DNA of 64,000 bases from Maylandia zebra (lineage: Eukaryota > Chordata > Actinopteri > Cichliformes > Cichlidae): the NCBI RefSeq assembly GCF_041146795.1, contig NC_135168.1, forward strand, positions 36,938,370 to 37,002,369, in the 5' to 3' direction. Positions 34,086-46,708 of the stretch are shown here, piece after piece. The notes below the pieces were generated by a model that saw nothing but the letters and a program-made list of their open reading frames with translations, made no database searches and was not told where the DNA came from. A program made the position numbers and the translations under genes. Positions within the stretch are counted from its first letter, which is position 1. Each line of letters begins with the position of its first letter.

Positions 34086-36125
34086 TATGATTTATAAATC
34101 CCAATTTGTGAAAAAGTAATTGCCCTCGAACCTGTTTTTAATGCAGACTTTGACTAAGCCACTAAAATATCTTTATTTTGCTTCTGTTTTTGTTTTTCCT
34201 GTTTTTTAAGTCATTTAGAAGTGGACTTGGTGTGTTTTGTATCATTGTACCACTCATAATCCAAACAGGCTTGGGCTTCAGGGCATGAAGTGCTAGCCAG
34301 ACATTTTCCTTCAGGATTTTCTGGTAGAGAGCAGAATTCAAAGTTCCATCAATTACGGTAAGTCGTCCGGGTCCTGCAGCAGCAAAGTTGATTACCTCAC
34401 TTTGCCCCACCTGGGGCACACAACAACAGCCTATCCTTAAATGACTGTGTTAGCCCATGTCTATCCTAGGTGGAAAACCCAAGTGGGCCCTACGTGTGTT
34501 TCCCATTTTGGACCAAGTTAAGTGTTTCCCATGTTTGACCCAGCAAGGACCTACTATATGTTTCCACTTGGTTTTTCCCATATGGTTTTGATGTGAGAAA
34601 CCCAAGTGGGTCCCATATATACTAAACAATCCTGAGCCCACATAAAATATAAGCCCATATTAACTTAACATAACCCATATGGGGCCCACATAGACATGTT
34701 TTCAGGGTCTGACTTGCATTTGCCCATGTGTGGTCCATATAGTTTGACCAGGTGGGCCCCACCTGTGTCATCAGTGCTAAAAATTTATATTGATTACCTC
34801 ACTTTGCCCCGTATGGCGCCCACATAGACATGTTTTTAGGTTCTGACTTGCATTTGCCCATGTGTAACCCATATAGTTTGACCAGGTGGGCCCCACCTTT
34901 GTCATCGATACTAAAACATATATTGATTACCTCACTTTGCCCCACCTGGGGCACACAACAACAGCCTATCCTTAAATGACTGTGTTAGCCCATGTCTATC
35001 CTAGGTGGAAAACCCAAGTGGGCCCTACGTGTGTTTCCCATTTTGGACCAAGTTAAGTGTTTCCCATGTTTGGACCTACTAAAAGTGCCCACTTGGGATT
35101 GCCCATATGGGTTTAATGTGAAAAACCCAAGTAGGCCCCATACAAAAAGCCCAGTTTGAGCCCATGCCCACATGATACCCATCCAGCCCACGCAAAAACC
35201 AGGTGGGGCCCATATATACATGTTGGCTGGGGCAGCCTCAGACCATCACACTACCACCACGGTGTTTGACTGCTGGTGTGATGCTCTATTTGACCAAATA
35301 CTGTGTTAGTTTTATGCCAGATATAACGGGACTCAAACGTTCCCAAATGTTCATTGTTTGTCTTCTCAGTCCGAAGACTATTTTCCTTAAATTCCTAAAT
35401 ATATCATCAAGATGTTTTGTGAGACGAGCCTTTGTGTTCTTTTTGGTCAGCGGTGGTTTTCTCCTTGAACTCTCCCAACTCTCTTTCTTATTGTTGACTC
35501 ATAAACTCTGACCTTAACTGAGACGTGTGAAGCCTGCGGTTCTTTAATGTTGATTTGGGGTTTTTTGTGACTTCCTGGCTGAGTCATCGTTGCTGTCTTG
35601 GAGTAATTTTGGTAGGCCGGCAACTCCTGCAAAGGTTTACCTCTGTTCCATTTTTTCTCTATTTGTGGATAATGGCTCTCACTGTGAGTCACTGGAGTCG
35701 CATTGCCTGAGAAATCGCTTTCCAGACCTTTCCAGACCTTTCCAGACTGATAAATGTCAGTGACTGTTCCTTATCTGTTTTCAAGTTTCTTTAAATCGTT
35801 CCATGATGCGTTACTTTTCAAGATCTTTTAGCGAACTTCACTTCTGAGATAGGTTCTATTTAAGTGATTTCTTGATTCAACAGGCCAGTAATGAGACCTG
35901 GGTGTGGCAGGAGAAACTGACCTTACTATTTTTGATAAATGTGGTTAATCACACTTAGTTCATCATGGGGAGGAAGGTAGATAACTTTTTCCACTAATGA
36001 ATTTCTTTATTCTATTTACCAGGTTAACTTTGCCTTATGTTAAAATTTGTTTGATGATCTGAAACGTGATTGTGAGAAATATGTAAAAACCTAAGAAATC
36101 AGGAAGGGGGGAAATACTTTACACT
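34086..36125 (-). pseudogene. Tc1-like transposon relic, interrupted
   Basis: Minus-strand coding order: C-terminal edge near 34.1 kb (TTTGTGAAAAAGTAATTGCC end motif), a 34260-34420 block encoding AAGPGRLTVIDGTLNSALYQ (DDE domain), then a foreign insert (about 34388-35227), then 35228-35470 (catalytic domain remains). Next comes 35500-35700, encoding PQINIKEPQ...STIRKR (N-terminal DNA-binding half). The right end at 36075-36125 contains ATCAGGAAGGGGGGAAATAC. Both ends carry the family's subterminal sequence as I remember it. Stops and frameshifts make it inactive. Confidence 0.85.
34388..35227. repeat. CCCATATGGG-type minisatellite inserted in the Tc1 relic
   Basis: Composed of short words such as CCCATGT, CCCATATGGG, CCCAAGTGGGC and GGTGGGCCCCACCT. 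Two higher-order duplications are visible. A 150-bp block at 34388-34537 is repeated without mismatch at 34923-35072 (offset 535). A unit of about 133 bp at 34685-34818 is repeated at 34819-34950. Minus-strand open frames in it are by-products of the repeat. The insert interrupts the transposase between its AAAGPGRL block and the next conserved block. Confidence 0.85.
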
Positions 36126-37548
36126 GTACAACTGTGCATACTTTAATGAGCAGATCAGCTGAAAATGTAGAAAAATTTAAGGAATGGAAAATAATTTCCA
36201 CATATTCCAGATATTTGTTAGGGAAAATGGTGAGCCATATAATTTCTTTAATGTTTGGGATTGTTTCATTGTGGGACAAAGAGGGGTGGGGGTGTACAGG
36301 GTTTTTTGGGGTTTTTTTTCGTTCCATCTATTTCTAAATTCAATACAATAAATTAATAAATTCAAGACTCCCCAACACAATAGGTGCAGTTTTAGCATAA
36401 ATTTTGAATTAATTAAGATAGAAATTGGTTTTCAAAAACCTTTCTCAGCATAGGCAGTCAACTTGGCTGTATGCTATGCAGCTTTTAGGTGCAACTATTC
36501 TGCAGGATTCATAATCACCAACAGAGGGCAACCTTTGTAAACCCATATCTCAGATTCAGCTCTTGAGCCTTGCAGACTGGTCACTGTGCTTTAGATCTTT
36601 TATTTCCTCAAGTCCAGAACATGTGTCTGTAGTTGGAAATGTGACTTAATCCACTACTAAGACGTTCTACCTCTTTTCACAAAACTGCAAGAATCCTTTC
36701 TATGGTTTTAAAGCTTTACATCAACCAGCATCAGAATTTAGTGACTATTTTATATTCAAACTAAGTGGTTATGTACAACAACTCTTTGAGTGACATATTT
36801 AATGCTACCTTTTCCAATTAAATGTGAGGGATTAATATGCCATTTATGCTAGAAGATGTTAAAAAGGGGGGCTGCACCCCAGTTTTTTCCCATAGCCTCT
36901 CTATGGGAAAGCAGCTGACATCACTGCCCATGTTGGTTTTGCTCTGTGTGCTCAAAGCATGCACAGGACGCCTGGTTTGTGTGCTCTTCTTCACTTTCCT
37001 CTGCTTTGCTCTCACTCTTCACACCGCTTCGCCGGCCTCTTGTGCACAGGATGATGTCATGGGTACCGTGTGTCTACGGCGATTGAATGTGACATGCTTT
37101 ATCTTTGTGCAGGCTACGGTCACAAGGAAGGCAGTCAGTGTGAACGCATCTTCCCCTGCCGAAAGGGTCAGTGACAGCTCCGCACAACAGACCCTGCTTT
37201 CACACAAGCTATTTTAGGAAGCATCCGAGAGCAAGGGGTCCGATCACACGTCAATTTGGATATGGCGATATCAAAATCACAGAAAAGCCGGGAGATATTT
37301 AGAGTCTGTTGTGCTGCTAAAATACCAGCCCAGAAAATTCTGCCACCAATTGAGTGGCCTAAATTATTTCAGCCCATTTATTTTCGGATAAGATCCAGTA
37401 CAAGCTGATGACCCACATTATTAGCAGTGTTTTGGAATGCTTTCCTCTGGTGTTATTTGTTTATTTGTTGAATATTTTTGTTGCATTCAGTTATTCGTAG
37501 CTAAACGGGTACCTATTATGCTCATATCGACTCTATATTTTTCTATAT
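36126..37548. other. Unassigned intergenic stretch
   Basis: No recognised exon or repeat. A 126-codon plus-strand frame at 36837-37217 has no domain pattern and no good start context. Small palindromes such as TCCCATAG-CCTCT-CTATGGGA (around 36888) occur. Confidence 0.3.
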
Positions 37549-37581
37549 AGCCGTATACTTGCTACAAGCAAGTATACGGCT
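37549..37581. repeat. Perfect 15-bp inverted repeat (hairpin)
   Basis: AGCCGTATACTTGCT at 37549-37563, loop ACA, then its exact reverse complement at 37567-37581. Confidence 0.85.
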
Positions 37582-37604
37582 AATGTCAGTCCCAATCCTG
37601 GATA

Positions 37605-37982
37605 AATCAGGAGGAAGGGTGTTTGCCATAAAATGAAAAATGAAGGCAGGTGTGTAGAGGTGAGACTAGGGACTTTAAATACAGGGGAAATGGCTGGTAA
37701 GTGGAAAGAGAGCTGGCTGATATGATGGAGATGGCAAAGATAGAGTAGAGAGATGAAGTTGAGACAGTTGGGATTTGCAGAGGTGAGATTGTGGTTAAAG
37801 GGAACAAAGGATGGCAAAAGGCAGGAGGAAAAGACGAAGAATATAGAGAGGATTCATGGATGTAGTGAAGGAGCGTGTGCAGAGGGCTGGTATGTCAAAG
37901 GAGAATGCTGGGGATAGGATGAGATTGATGGAGATGATCATTTGTGGGGAACCCTAAAGGGAGCAGCTCAAAGAAGAAGAGC
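37605..37982 (+). repeat. RTE/Rex3-type LINE 3' end
   Basis: Purine-rich sequence ending GATAGGATGAGATTGATGG, then GATGATC...GGGAGCAGCTCAAAG and AAGAAGA. This is the degenerate form of the fish RTE 3' end pattern (GATGATC..CTGTGGCGACCCCTAA.GGGAGCAGC). Only the 3' part remains. Confidence 0.6.
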
Positions 37983-38299
37983 GTTGTTGAGGCATTATAA
38001 TTCAAAACTCATATATTCTATTTACACTGACGATAAGTGTTAGTTCACAAAGAAGTTGAATTTTACTTTAAAATGATTACATTTTATGAGGAACATTCTG
38101 ACTATAATGAGCAAGCTGCAAAAAAACCCAAAAACAAATCTGCATCAAGGCAAATAAATGTCCCATCTGCATCTGCTAAACTTGCCTTTGATTACAAACT
38201 ACAACGAGCAAGAAAGGAAACAGAGCCAGACAGAAGTCCTGAATTCACACAGAACACAAATATCAGGGAAAAACCAAATGGCTGCACAAGATTGCTAAT

Positions 38300-38950
38300 A
38301 AAAAAACATTCATCCATCCATCCATCCATTGACCAGCAGAAAGATGTAATCTCTCCAATGTGTCCTGCCCTGGGGCCTCCTTCTAGTGGGACATAGCTGA
38401 AACACCTCACCCAGGAAGCGACCAGGAGTCACACTTGCCAGATGTTCGAAACAACTTAACTCCTTTTGATTTGGAGGAGTAGCGGCTCTACTGAACTCCT
38501 CACCCCATCTCTACACGTAGAAATTCTGTCCGCAGAAACCATCAAAGGAATCTGTGACAAATGTGACCAACACGCACTGTGAATGAGCCAAACTTATTGC
38601 CACCAATGAAAAGCAGGCTCCTGCAGCAGTTGCACAGAGACAGATGGCTTGTAGCAATGGCGAGCACCACATAATCCTAAAGGACATCCCAAAGGTATCT
38701 CAGAGGGATGCGATTGAATGCCTTCTACAAGTCCACAAACCACACGAAGAGTGGTTGGACAAACTCCCACACATCCTCAAATATCCTTGAAGGGATCAAA
38801 AGCTGGTCCAGTGTTCCTCAACCAGGACAAAAACCACATTGTTTCTGATGTAACCAGGTTCGAATAACGGACAAACTTTCCTCTCCAGTGCCTAACATAG
38901 GCCTTCCCAAGGAGGCCGAAGAGTGTAATAGTAAAACAGAATACGATTTT
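38300..38950 (-). repeat. Degenerate LINE-like remnant with (CATC)n tail
   Basis: The minus strand ends in a GGAT-type tail (CATC repeats at 38306-38330). Upstream, broken reading frames include GCFSYVPLEGGPRAGH-like and VWFVDL.KAF-like pieces reminiscent of reverse-transcriptase termini. Too decayed for family assignment. Confidence 0.4.
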
Positions 38951-40800
38951 TTTCAATGGCAAAGAGGAAGCCAAGCACAAATTATCTTTTATTGGTTAGA
39001 TGGCCTGAGGCACTAGACATATTTGTCACTATCATCTTTCTATCTGTAAGACAGACAGAAGAAAGACACAGAACAAAATGCTGGCACAGTAAAATAAAGT
39101 TCAATCGCTTTCACATATGTAAAGGTTTATTTTGAAATGACTCATTCTTATTCCCTGTTTTGTCCGAGTCGAATTTCCAAAGAAGTGAAATGGGCTTAGA
39201 AAAACAGCAAACTTTAGCAGATAGGCAGGCAGATATAGGACTTCAAGCTGTTCGTATGGTTAATCATCAGGTAGTGGTAGTTTGATTCATGTTCACAGCC
39301 TTTAGTTAAGGCACCTTTTGGTGCAGACTGATGTTTTACAGGCATACATCTTGCGGTTTGAAGCTGTGTCTCAACAAAACAAGAATGCACAAAAATCCAC
39401 TGCTGTGGCCTGTTTGTTTCTGTTTCAAGTTAGGTTTAATACTCATCGCTTTCTCATTTTTAGATCAAAAGTTAGTTAGCACGTGTGGAAAACTGCAAAC
39501 AGGCATCTCTCAGATGTGTCCCTTTGTGGTTAGAGGGGGAAAAAAGAGCACAAACGGCAGATCATACTCATTTAAGTCACACGCCAACACTTATAAGTAC
39601 TTTTATATAGTGATTTTAGAAGTTAACCCTGTCTGTGTCTGCATCCAGAGAACAGAAATGGGACAGGTTAGAGCCGGTGCTTGCTGTGAAGGTGTCGGGA
39701 CCTGCCTGATGCCTCCTGTAAATCTCTGCAGTCATCACCTGTTGTCCCTCTGACTCTCTGACCGCTCTCGTTTCACACTGCTCTTTCCTCTTTTCTCTGT
39801 GAGGAGCAGAGTGACAGCGTGGAGAACACAGTGGCTCTTTTCATGACAGCAGCTGTCAGTCTATTCTATCGATAACACTGGCTGACAGACAACCTTCTTC
39901 AGCCCTGTTTTTATTCCCCGTCTGGGAATCTCTAACACTGACAACAGCAGCCGTGCTAATGCAGATTCTCATTTCTCTACACAACTTGCACATCTCCTGC
40001 ATTTTGTAGGACTAATAATAACAATATTTTAAAATGGCTAATGAGTGAATATGTGACTTTTCCAGGGTTTAGCTACCATGAAAAGTGTCTTTTGATGGAA
40101 TACTCGACTGATCCAGGCGTTGCCAGATCTAATTTAGGTCCACCTGAGGGTGCACTGAGTGGCATGCAATCCCAGAGACGAGATGTCTGGGGTGGGGAAG
40201 GATTAGAGGAGACTCCCCCTGGCTAGCTGCAGTCCTGGACTATCTGAAAGGCTCTCCTGTACACATGGGGTTGATTGTACAGCTGGTTTTCTGATATTTT
40301 TTATTCTCTCTATCATTTAGTAACCAGTGTAGCAACTTTAGATCAAACAGTTGGAGATGGTGCTCTGCACTGTTTTACGCACTCGACTTTTATGAGCTTG
40401 TTAAGACTTTGTGAGTCAATTACATCTACTTCTTATGTTTTATTGTTTTGTTTTATGCTCTTTAATTAGTTTTTGTTTGTTTATTTCTCGCAATTAATGA
40501 CCGAGAAGGAATCTCTGCTGCACAAAACTCCAAACACACCCTTTACTCTTTCTCGAACTCTTTCCTCATTTCCACTGAAAACACTTGTCACGGCCTATCC
40601 CTTTGTTTGTTTAAGAGCAAATGGGAACTTAGATCCAACAAAAAAAAATAAAAAACACACAAATAAGCTGTCAGAGTCTAATCGTATAATTACTGAGTGT
40701 ACAGTCCCTAACAGTGTCACAAGTTGGCAGATTAAGATACTCATAAATCTTCAGTTTTTCCACCAAATAAAGCAATAATCTGGCTACGTGGTGGGTCGAC
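38951..40800. other. Unassigned intergenic stretch
   Basis: No exon or named repeat recognised. Open frames (for example 39331-39753 plus) show no domain pattern. Confidence 0.3.
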
Positions 40801-41165
40801 CTGGCAGTTGGTTTCTCTCCAGACTTATGATAGTTTTGTATTTTGTTGATTCAGTTTGGTTTTTATTCTTTGAAAGTGTTTGGTTTTAGTTCAACTTTTA
40901 TTCCTTTCTATGTTAGTTTTAGTCTTTTTAATCGTTATTGTGTGCAGAGCATGTGTCAGAGGCAAGGTTTAGGAATATCAGTACAATAAAAACACAAAAC
41001 TTTTTGAAAGCAGTCGACTTAAAGACATCCAGAGTCTCAATAAAGATGTTCATTCATTTTTTCCTTTTCAGACGTCTACTTTTTATTTAAATTTTAAATT
41101 AAATTAAATTAAAATCAGCTTGTAGTTTCTAACTTAGTTTTAGCGAACTATAATAACCTTGTTTC
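40801..41165. repeat. Probable dispersed repeat, TTTAGTTTTAG-rich
   Basis: T-rich with repeated TTAGTTTTAGT words, ending TAGCGAACTATAATAACCTTG. That end pattern is one I recall from a common fish repeat; family unknown. An AAATT tandem run lies at about 41090-41113. Confidence 0.3.
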
Positions 41166-44164
41166 TCTCTCTCAGTTCTTCTGGACCTTTCCAATGGGTT
41201 TTCCTCTTCACTGGCAGTTACAGCATAATTGACTTGTAGCCAGCCTCGAGCAAATAGGACATGTGCTGAGCTCCGTTCTCACGCAAAAGTCATCCACTTT
41301 GTTAAAATCTTTTATCTCGAAAAATGGATCATCCATCAGTAATTCACCTCCCCTGTTCTAACCCCGTTCAACCCGTTGGTTGTGTAATAGGCTCTACCTT
41401 GTGAGTCAGTGATGGTGAGGGGAAACACTTTGTCTGGAAAGAGGGTCACCGCCTGCGAGTAGAAATCAGCCTCTCGACATGCTTTGGGACAATACGCTAC
41501 TGTTCGCCCTAAAAATCAAAAGATCGAAACTTTCTGACTTCATTTAAGCAGCTTAAGAGGAAGCCCACTGTTTTCCAGCTGGACTTGTTGCACCTGTTTG
41601 CACTGCATTGTGCGTTTGTACTCTGCTGTGCCCATCATATGATGGTCTTCCAGTGTGTGTGAGAACTCCTCCATCTTACTGATGCTGTTCCAAGTTATGT
41701 AACTGCACACTGTGCCACAATAACGGATTAGACCAGGTTTGAGAAGATAAGCTGCATAATAATAATAAGAAGTTGTGGCACAAGGCTGGTTTTCAGTGAT
41801 TATGTTCTTATCTCAACATCACAGTTTGCAGCTCCCAGCAGTATTTCATTGGGAAAGTAGTTTAGTCTGCAGTTATCTTCTCATTTGGAGTCGTATGATT
41901 GTTTTTCTTCAGTGTGGTGATTCAGTAGTTCCTCTCAATTGTACAATTATTTGTTCATGCATTTGTTTCAGTGCTTCTAATCCTAGCCCACCTCTGTCTT
42001 TTCCCACCCTGAGCTTTTCCTCTCTAGATATCCTGTTTATGTGAAACACACAGTCGTAGAATTATTGCGGAAACCATGCACAGACTTATTTCGAGCCACA
42101 TTGCCAGCTTGATTGGAGTGCCACTTTTTGAATAGTTTGCAAATATTGTCATTCTAACCTAACATCTTTCAGTGTTAGGTCTTTACAAATGCCAGGGTTT
42201 TATAAGGCAATTGCTTTTTCTTTTTAATGCAGTGGGATTTACTTTCTTTATGCATTTGCAAACGCAACAAGCACCAAGTATTTCTTTGTGTGTATGCGGC
42301 ATAGGTCGGAAAAGGGTTGGACCGCTGCAACAGCTGTGGAAGGAACAGGGAAAGAGTCTGGAGGAAAAGGCGTAACTGCAGCCTGTCGACTGCTGCTTCC
42401 ACTGCCCCTGCCATGGAACACAATAAAACATGTGCTGAAGACAATTTCACACTTGCTCACCCTGTAAACACATGCGCACACACATAAACACAGAGACCGT
42501 AATGATAAAAAGCATTTTCATTATGCTGACCGCTTTCTGTAAAATGCCACGCCACAGCAGAAAACAACACTTCAAATCTTGGACTGGGAGTGACCCGTGC
42601 GTTTACCTTGAAAACTAAGTGAAGGTGATGATTAAAGACTGAGCAGGTGTGGTTCATAAAATATAGAGCTTTTTGGCATTGAAGATTTGCATTGATCACA
42701 CCCTGCTGTGACTTTGAATTGACACACTCAGTACCTGCTGACAGCGATTATTTCATTATCTACTCAAAGTTACACACCCTCAAGTGCTGCGTTAAAAAAA
42801 TCATACATGATTGGACAAGCCAAAATCTTCTATGAGTCATCCAGTAAAATCAATTTTATACTTTCATTATTCACATGCAACGTGAAACATTTTAGGAAAA
42901 GCATCTGTACCAGTCATTCTACTGAGCAGAGAAACTTTAGAGAAACACAGCTGTTGTGACAAAGGCCACCAACAGAGCAGAGAGTGGTGAAATCTACTGT
43001 TTGTGTGCAAGGCCAGCACAATGAATTTGCACACTTTGGTTACCCTAACATCCACAGAAAAGGGGTAATTTACTTGCAAGACAAATATATTTACTTTTGA
43101 TTTATTAGCAAGCTGTTCAGATTCAGAGGATTACATCCTGTGTTATCTCTCGCCAAACAATTACAGGAATCGTGTTTGTTACTTGCTGACTGTGTGAATG
43201 AAAAGTGAAAATACTGAGGATTTAAAACTGGTTCTGAGTTTGGGCGCTTTGTAATTTGCACAGTCAAACTGACCTAAAGTTATATACATTGTATTAAAAT
43301 AGCACTTAAATAGTGCTAAAATACCACTTTTACTATTACTAGCTTGAGTGATCTTTAACCTTTCAGCACAGCTTTCAAACCTTCCCTGGAGACCGCTCCT
43401 AGAAGGTGGGTCCAGCCAGGAGGAAACTGGGGTGAAATGTCAGGGCTTGCTGATGCAGAAGCAAAGGTCACTGAGGAAATGGATAGCGTGGTGACCTCTG
43501 ACACCGTAGCCACTAAGTTGCAGACTCCAAGTCTTTAACTGCCAATCCAGTTAACATTACTCACCACATCTAGTTTATTGCATCTTCATCTACAATTTAA
43601 ACGTACTCAATAAACTTCTGGAGAAATGCTTTGTCTTTCATTTTGTAATGTTCTGTCCGCTGTGTTGTGTTGTAGCATATAGAAATTACATTTCTTTTAT
43701 TCTTTCCTTCTTTAATAACATCAATTTTTCATTTAAGAGTTGCCCCACCAGTAAGTAAACCAACCATAATGACAATGACATTTTCCACTGTGCTTACACT
43801 GGTTTAAAAGGCACGAATCTCTATTATAAGAGAGGCCTGCACAATAGTAGTGCTTAATGGGCTCACCTTAATGCAAACCTTATTAATATTATGCTTTACA
43901 TCTGTGTTTTTCCACATCAAAATAAAGTATAGCATGTATATCTGCCATTGCTTTCTTGGACCTGTCCCCTGCTTATCCCACTCCCCTGGCCAAGACCCTC
44001 ATGCCCCATGTATCAAGCCTTAAATCCAATCCACATCATTTTTTGGTGTTAGTTAATAAACCTTTGTTAAACCCTTTACTCTGCCTCCGCCTTGGGTTTG
44101 AATTTTGGTGTTCGGCCTCCGGCCGTTTTGTGACACCTGGGTACCTTGTGGTCATTGAAAAAAC
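41166..44164. other. Unassigned intergenic stretch
   Basis: No host exon recognised. The last part (about 43930-44130) has AATAAACCTTTGTTAAACC followed by TTGGGTTTGAATTTTGG and CTCCGGCCG, which may be a decayed retroelement end. Nothing firm. Confidence 0.3.
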
Positions 44165-44465
44165 TGTTTCAAACGTGAGGCTATCTGCCTGACAGCTAAA
44201 GTTTGGAAGAAATTGTCACGCAACAGGACAATGATTCCTAGCACAGCAAAGTTACTGAAAAAGGAAACAAAAGATCAAGGTGCTGAAATGGCTTAATCAA
44301 AGCCAGACTTCAGCCTGACTGAAATGCTATAGTTGGCACTTAAGAGAATACCCACAAACCTCCATCAACTGAAGCAATGTTGTCATGAAGAGTGATAAAG
44401 TCATACATAAAAATTAAAGCTATTGCTGTAGTTGGTTCTACCTGTTACTGAATAATGGGTTGTAC
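44165..44465 (+). pseudogene. Tc1-like transposase 3' relic
   Basis: Plus-strand pieces read ...CGCAACAGGACAATGATTCC (the NDPKH region), then PDFSLTEML (decayed PDLNPIEML) and HQLKQCCHEE (C-terminal segment). It is the same subfamily as the relic in nsdhl intron 5, but only the 3' third remains, with several stops. Confidence 0.7.
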
Positions 44466-44466
44466 T

Positions 44467-44707
44467 GATTAGACCGGGGTAGGGAACTCCAGGCCTCGAG
44501 TGCTGGTGTCCTGCAGGTTTTAGATGTGTCCTTGATCCAACACAGCTGATTCAAATGGCTAAATTACCTCCGCAACATGTCTTGAAGTTCCCCAGAGGCC
44601 TGGGAATGAACTAATCATTTGATTCAGGTGTGTTGATGCAGGGTGATATCTAAAACCTACAGGACACCGGCCCTCAAGGCCAGGAGTTGCCTACCCCTGG
44701 ATTAGAC
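44467..44707. mobile_element. 225-bp hAT-type MITE
   Basis: The element is 44475-44699. The ends match as inverted repeats over about 55 bp: the left begins CGGGGTAGGGAACTCC, the right in reverse complement CAGGGGTAGGCAACTCC, and both continue ...TGTCCTG.AGGTTTTAGAT. The 8-bp duplication GATTAGAC lies on both sides (44467-44474 and 44700-44707). No coding capacity. It landed directly beside the Tc1 relic. Confidence 0.85.
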
Positions 44708-46570
44708 TGATTGAAAAGACAGATGTAGGTACTGTGCTGTAAATGATTGGTTTCTGAAAACTTGTTTCAGCTCACTTTCAACATATTTGCCATGACAAGA
44801 CATAGTGACAGCTTTCAGCAGATTGTGTGTCAGATGTGGGATTTCCTGTTTGAATCCAAAACATTCAGTGCAGAAAGTAATGCAGATGCTTGTTTTTATT
44901 GTCTCTGTTCTCATATTGTTGTTGAGGCTGTGAAAGTTCAACACTGGAAGAGAGCCCGGCACCCACAAGGGGGGGAGTCAACAAGAAATGGGTTTTGGCT
45001 CGGAATCAGCTAATAAGTGAGCATGTTTATTCCAGATAAAGGCCATTATTTTTCTGCTCAAAGTAAGAGAAACACAACCAAATAAAGTCTGAAGGATGTC
45101 GGCTGTTCCAGCAACTCAAAATGAGAATTTAATATGTCAACAACAGCTTGGAAAATCTGATAACAAATTTTGACCCAAATGCTTACTTGCTTTGAAGTGT
45201 GGCAATTTTCAGTCCAAAACAAAATAGAGAGAGACACTTAGCTTTAGGGACAATGGAGAGCGTAGCTGTTGTTATGTTTGCAGTCTGGTTGGGTGACTTT
45301 CATGTCTGGCTGTACAAGAACAGTGTGAATAAAGACTTTTAGGGTTGGGTGTCTATAACCACAGAAACAAACCATTTGCTAATCCATACAGAGTGAGAAG
45401 GGCACCAAAGGTGTGTGAATCCAGATAAAACATTCTTGTGCAGAGAAAACAGTATTTCTTAACCCTTGAAATAAATGCTAGTTATTAATAATTTTGCATG
45501 TGCCTTATATTTAATGATAGTTTTCACTATTATTGCTTGGCCTGTGGTTACTGTTGTTACACCACTATTTTTGATATGATTAATATGGAGAGAGAGAGGA
45601 AAAGAAGAAAAAAAGAAATGACGTAGTGACATAACCAGCAATTCAGACACCCAGGCTTATGTACAATGTGCGCAGGCCTGTTTTTTTTTTTTTTTTTTTA
45701 GCATGACCTTAGTTTGGAGCAAATCCCCTTTGTGTGATGTACAATGCAGAAACCAACTAGCTCATAATTATCATTGCTTGGTTAAGACCTGCCCGGTGCA
45801 CCTGGGAAATTGGAGTGGAGCGTGGACAACAGGATGAACGAGTGTGCGTACGTCATTTAAATGTATGTGACAGTGCAATTTTTCAGCTCGATTTCCCAAA
45901 TCACACAACAACAATTACAAAAAACATTACGTCACCAGTGCATTTCTTTTAAACAACAACACTGCACAACAGGCTACAGTGCCGTTAGCTTTAATGAATA
46001 CCCTTAGCTTATCTGTTATTTTTATGGCATCACTGTGTTATTATATCGCCTGCAGTACTGGCAATACTCCCCCCCCCCCTCCCCAAGTGCACCTGGTGGG
46101 AAAATTGGCCAAGAATTAAAGCTGAGACTCAAACACGTCATTTCGATTCCTCGTTTAAGCCTTTCCTCTATACAGCTCACTTTGATCGGAGAAAGTTAAA
46201 GTCCTCCGTGTTTCTCCGTGTGAGAGCCAGTCTGACCCTGAAAAACAACACGGTGGTCGATTTCTTTTGAAGAGCACTGAAAAGGCCACTGTTTACACAG
46301 ACAGCCTCTTGTGCTAAATAGGAGAATGCATGTAAAATATTTCTGAAAGGCATGAGGGCAGGACTCATCGCCATGTTGGCAAGACAAGAAGTTAATGTGG
46401 GTAACCCTTTGACCCTTTAGCGCCTAAAAAAAGCAATTAAATATTGATTTTGCATATGAGTTTTTATTTGTGTCATATTTGCTACATCTGGCTTTTTTTT
46501 TTAGTTTATTCAGGTTTTTCAGGGGGGAAAAATTACATTGATGATGCAGAAATTTCAAAAATCAAAAAAT
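44708..46570. other. Unassigned intergenic stretch
   Basis: No exon or named repeat recognised. Contains a T run (about 45681-45699) and a C run (about 46069-46079). Confidence 0.3.
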
Positions 46571-46708
46571 TTCAAGTATGATCTTGTTTGTTATTTATTC
46601 CTATTGTCCTACTATTTATACTTTATTCTTGCACAGTTGGTGTGGAGCACCCACAGTTTCATTGTACATGTATACTGACAGTAAAGGGCTATTCTGTTCT
46701 ATTCTATA
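46571..46708 (+). repeat. L2/CR1-type LINE 3' tail
   Basis: GGAGCACCCACAGTTTCATT then GTACATGTATACTGACAGTAAAGGGC and a TATTCTGTTCTATTCTAT repeat tail. This is the 3' end pattern of a fish L2-like family; the rest is missing. Confidence 0.6.

Noticed and set aside
34985-35221. Open frames of 60-80 codons with repeated MGN/GKHLTWSKMG words
   Set aside because: They are translations of the CCCATATGGG-type minisatellite, not a host gene.
36837-37217. 126-codon plus-strand open frame upstream of an RTE fragment
   Set aside because: No domain pattern, uneven composition, no splice support and no similarity I can recall; likely chance.
38306-38330. CATC tandem repeats considered as a CRISPR-like or telomeric array
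   Set aside because: It is a simple four-base tail of a LINE remnant with no spacers.
39331-39753. 140-codon plus-strand frame
   Set aside because: No recognisable domain or neighbouring exons; length is not exceptional for 24 kb of intergenic DNA.
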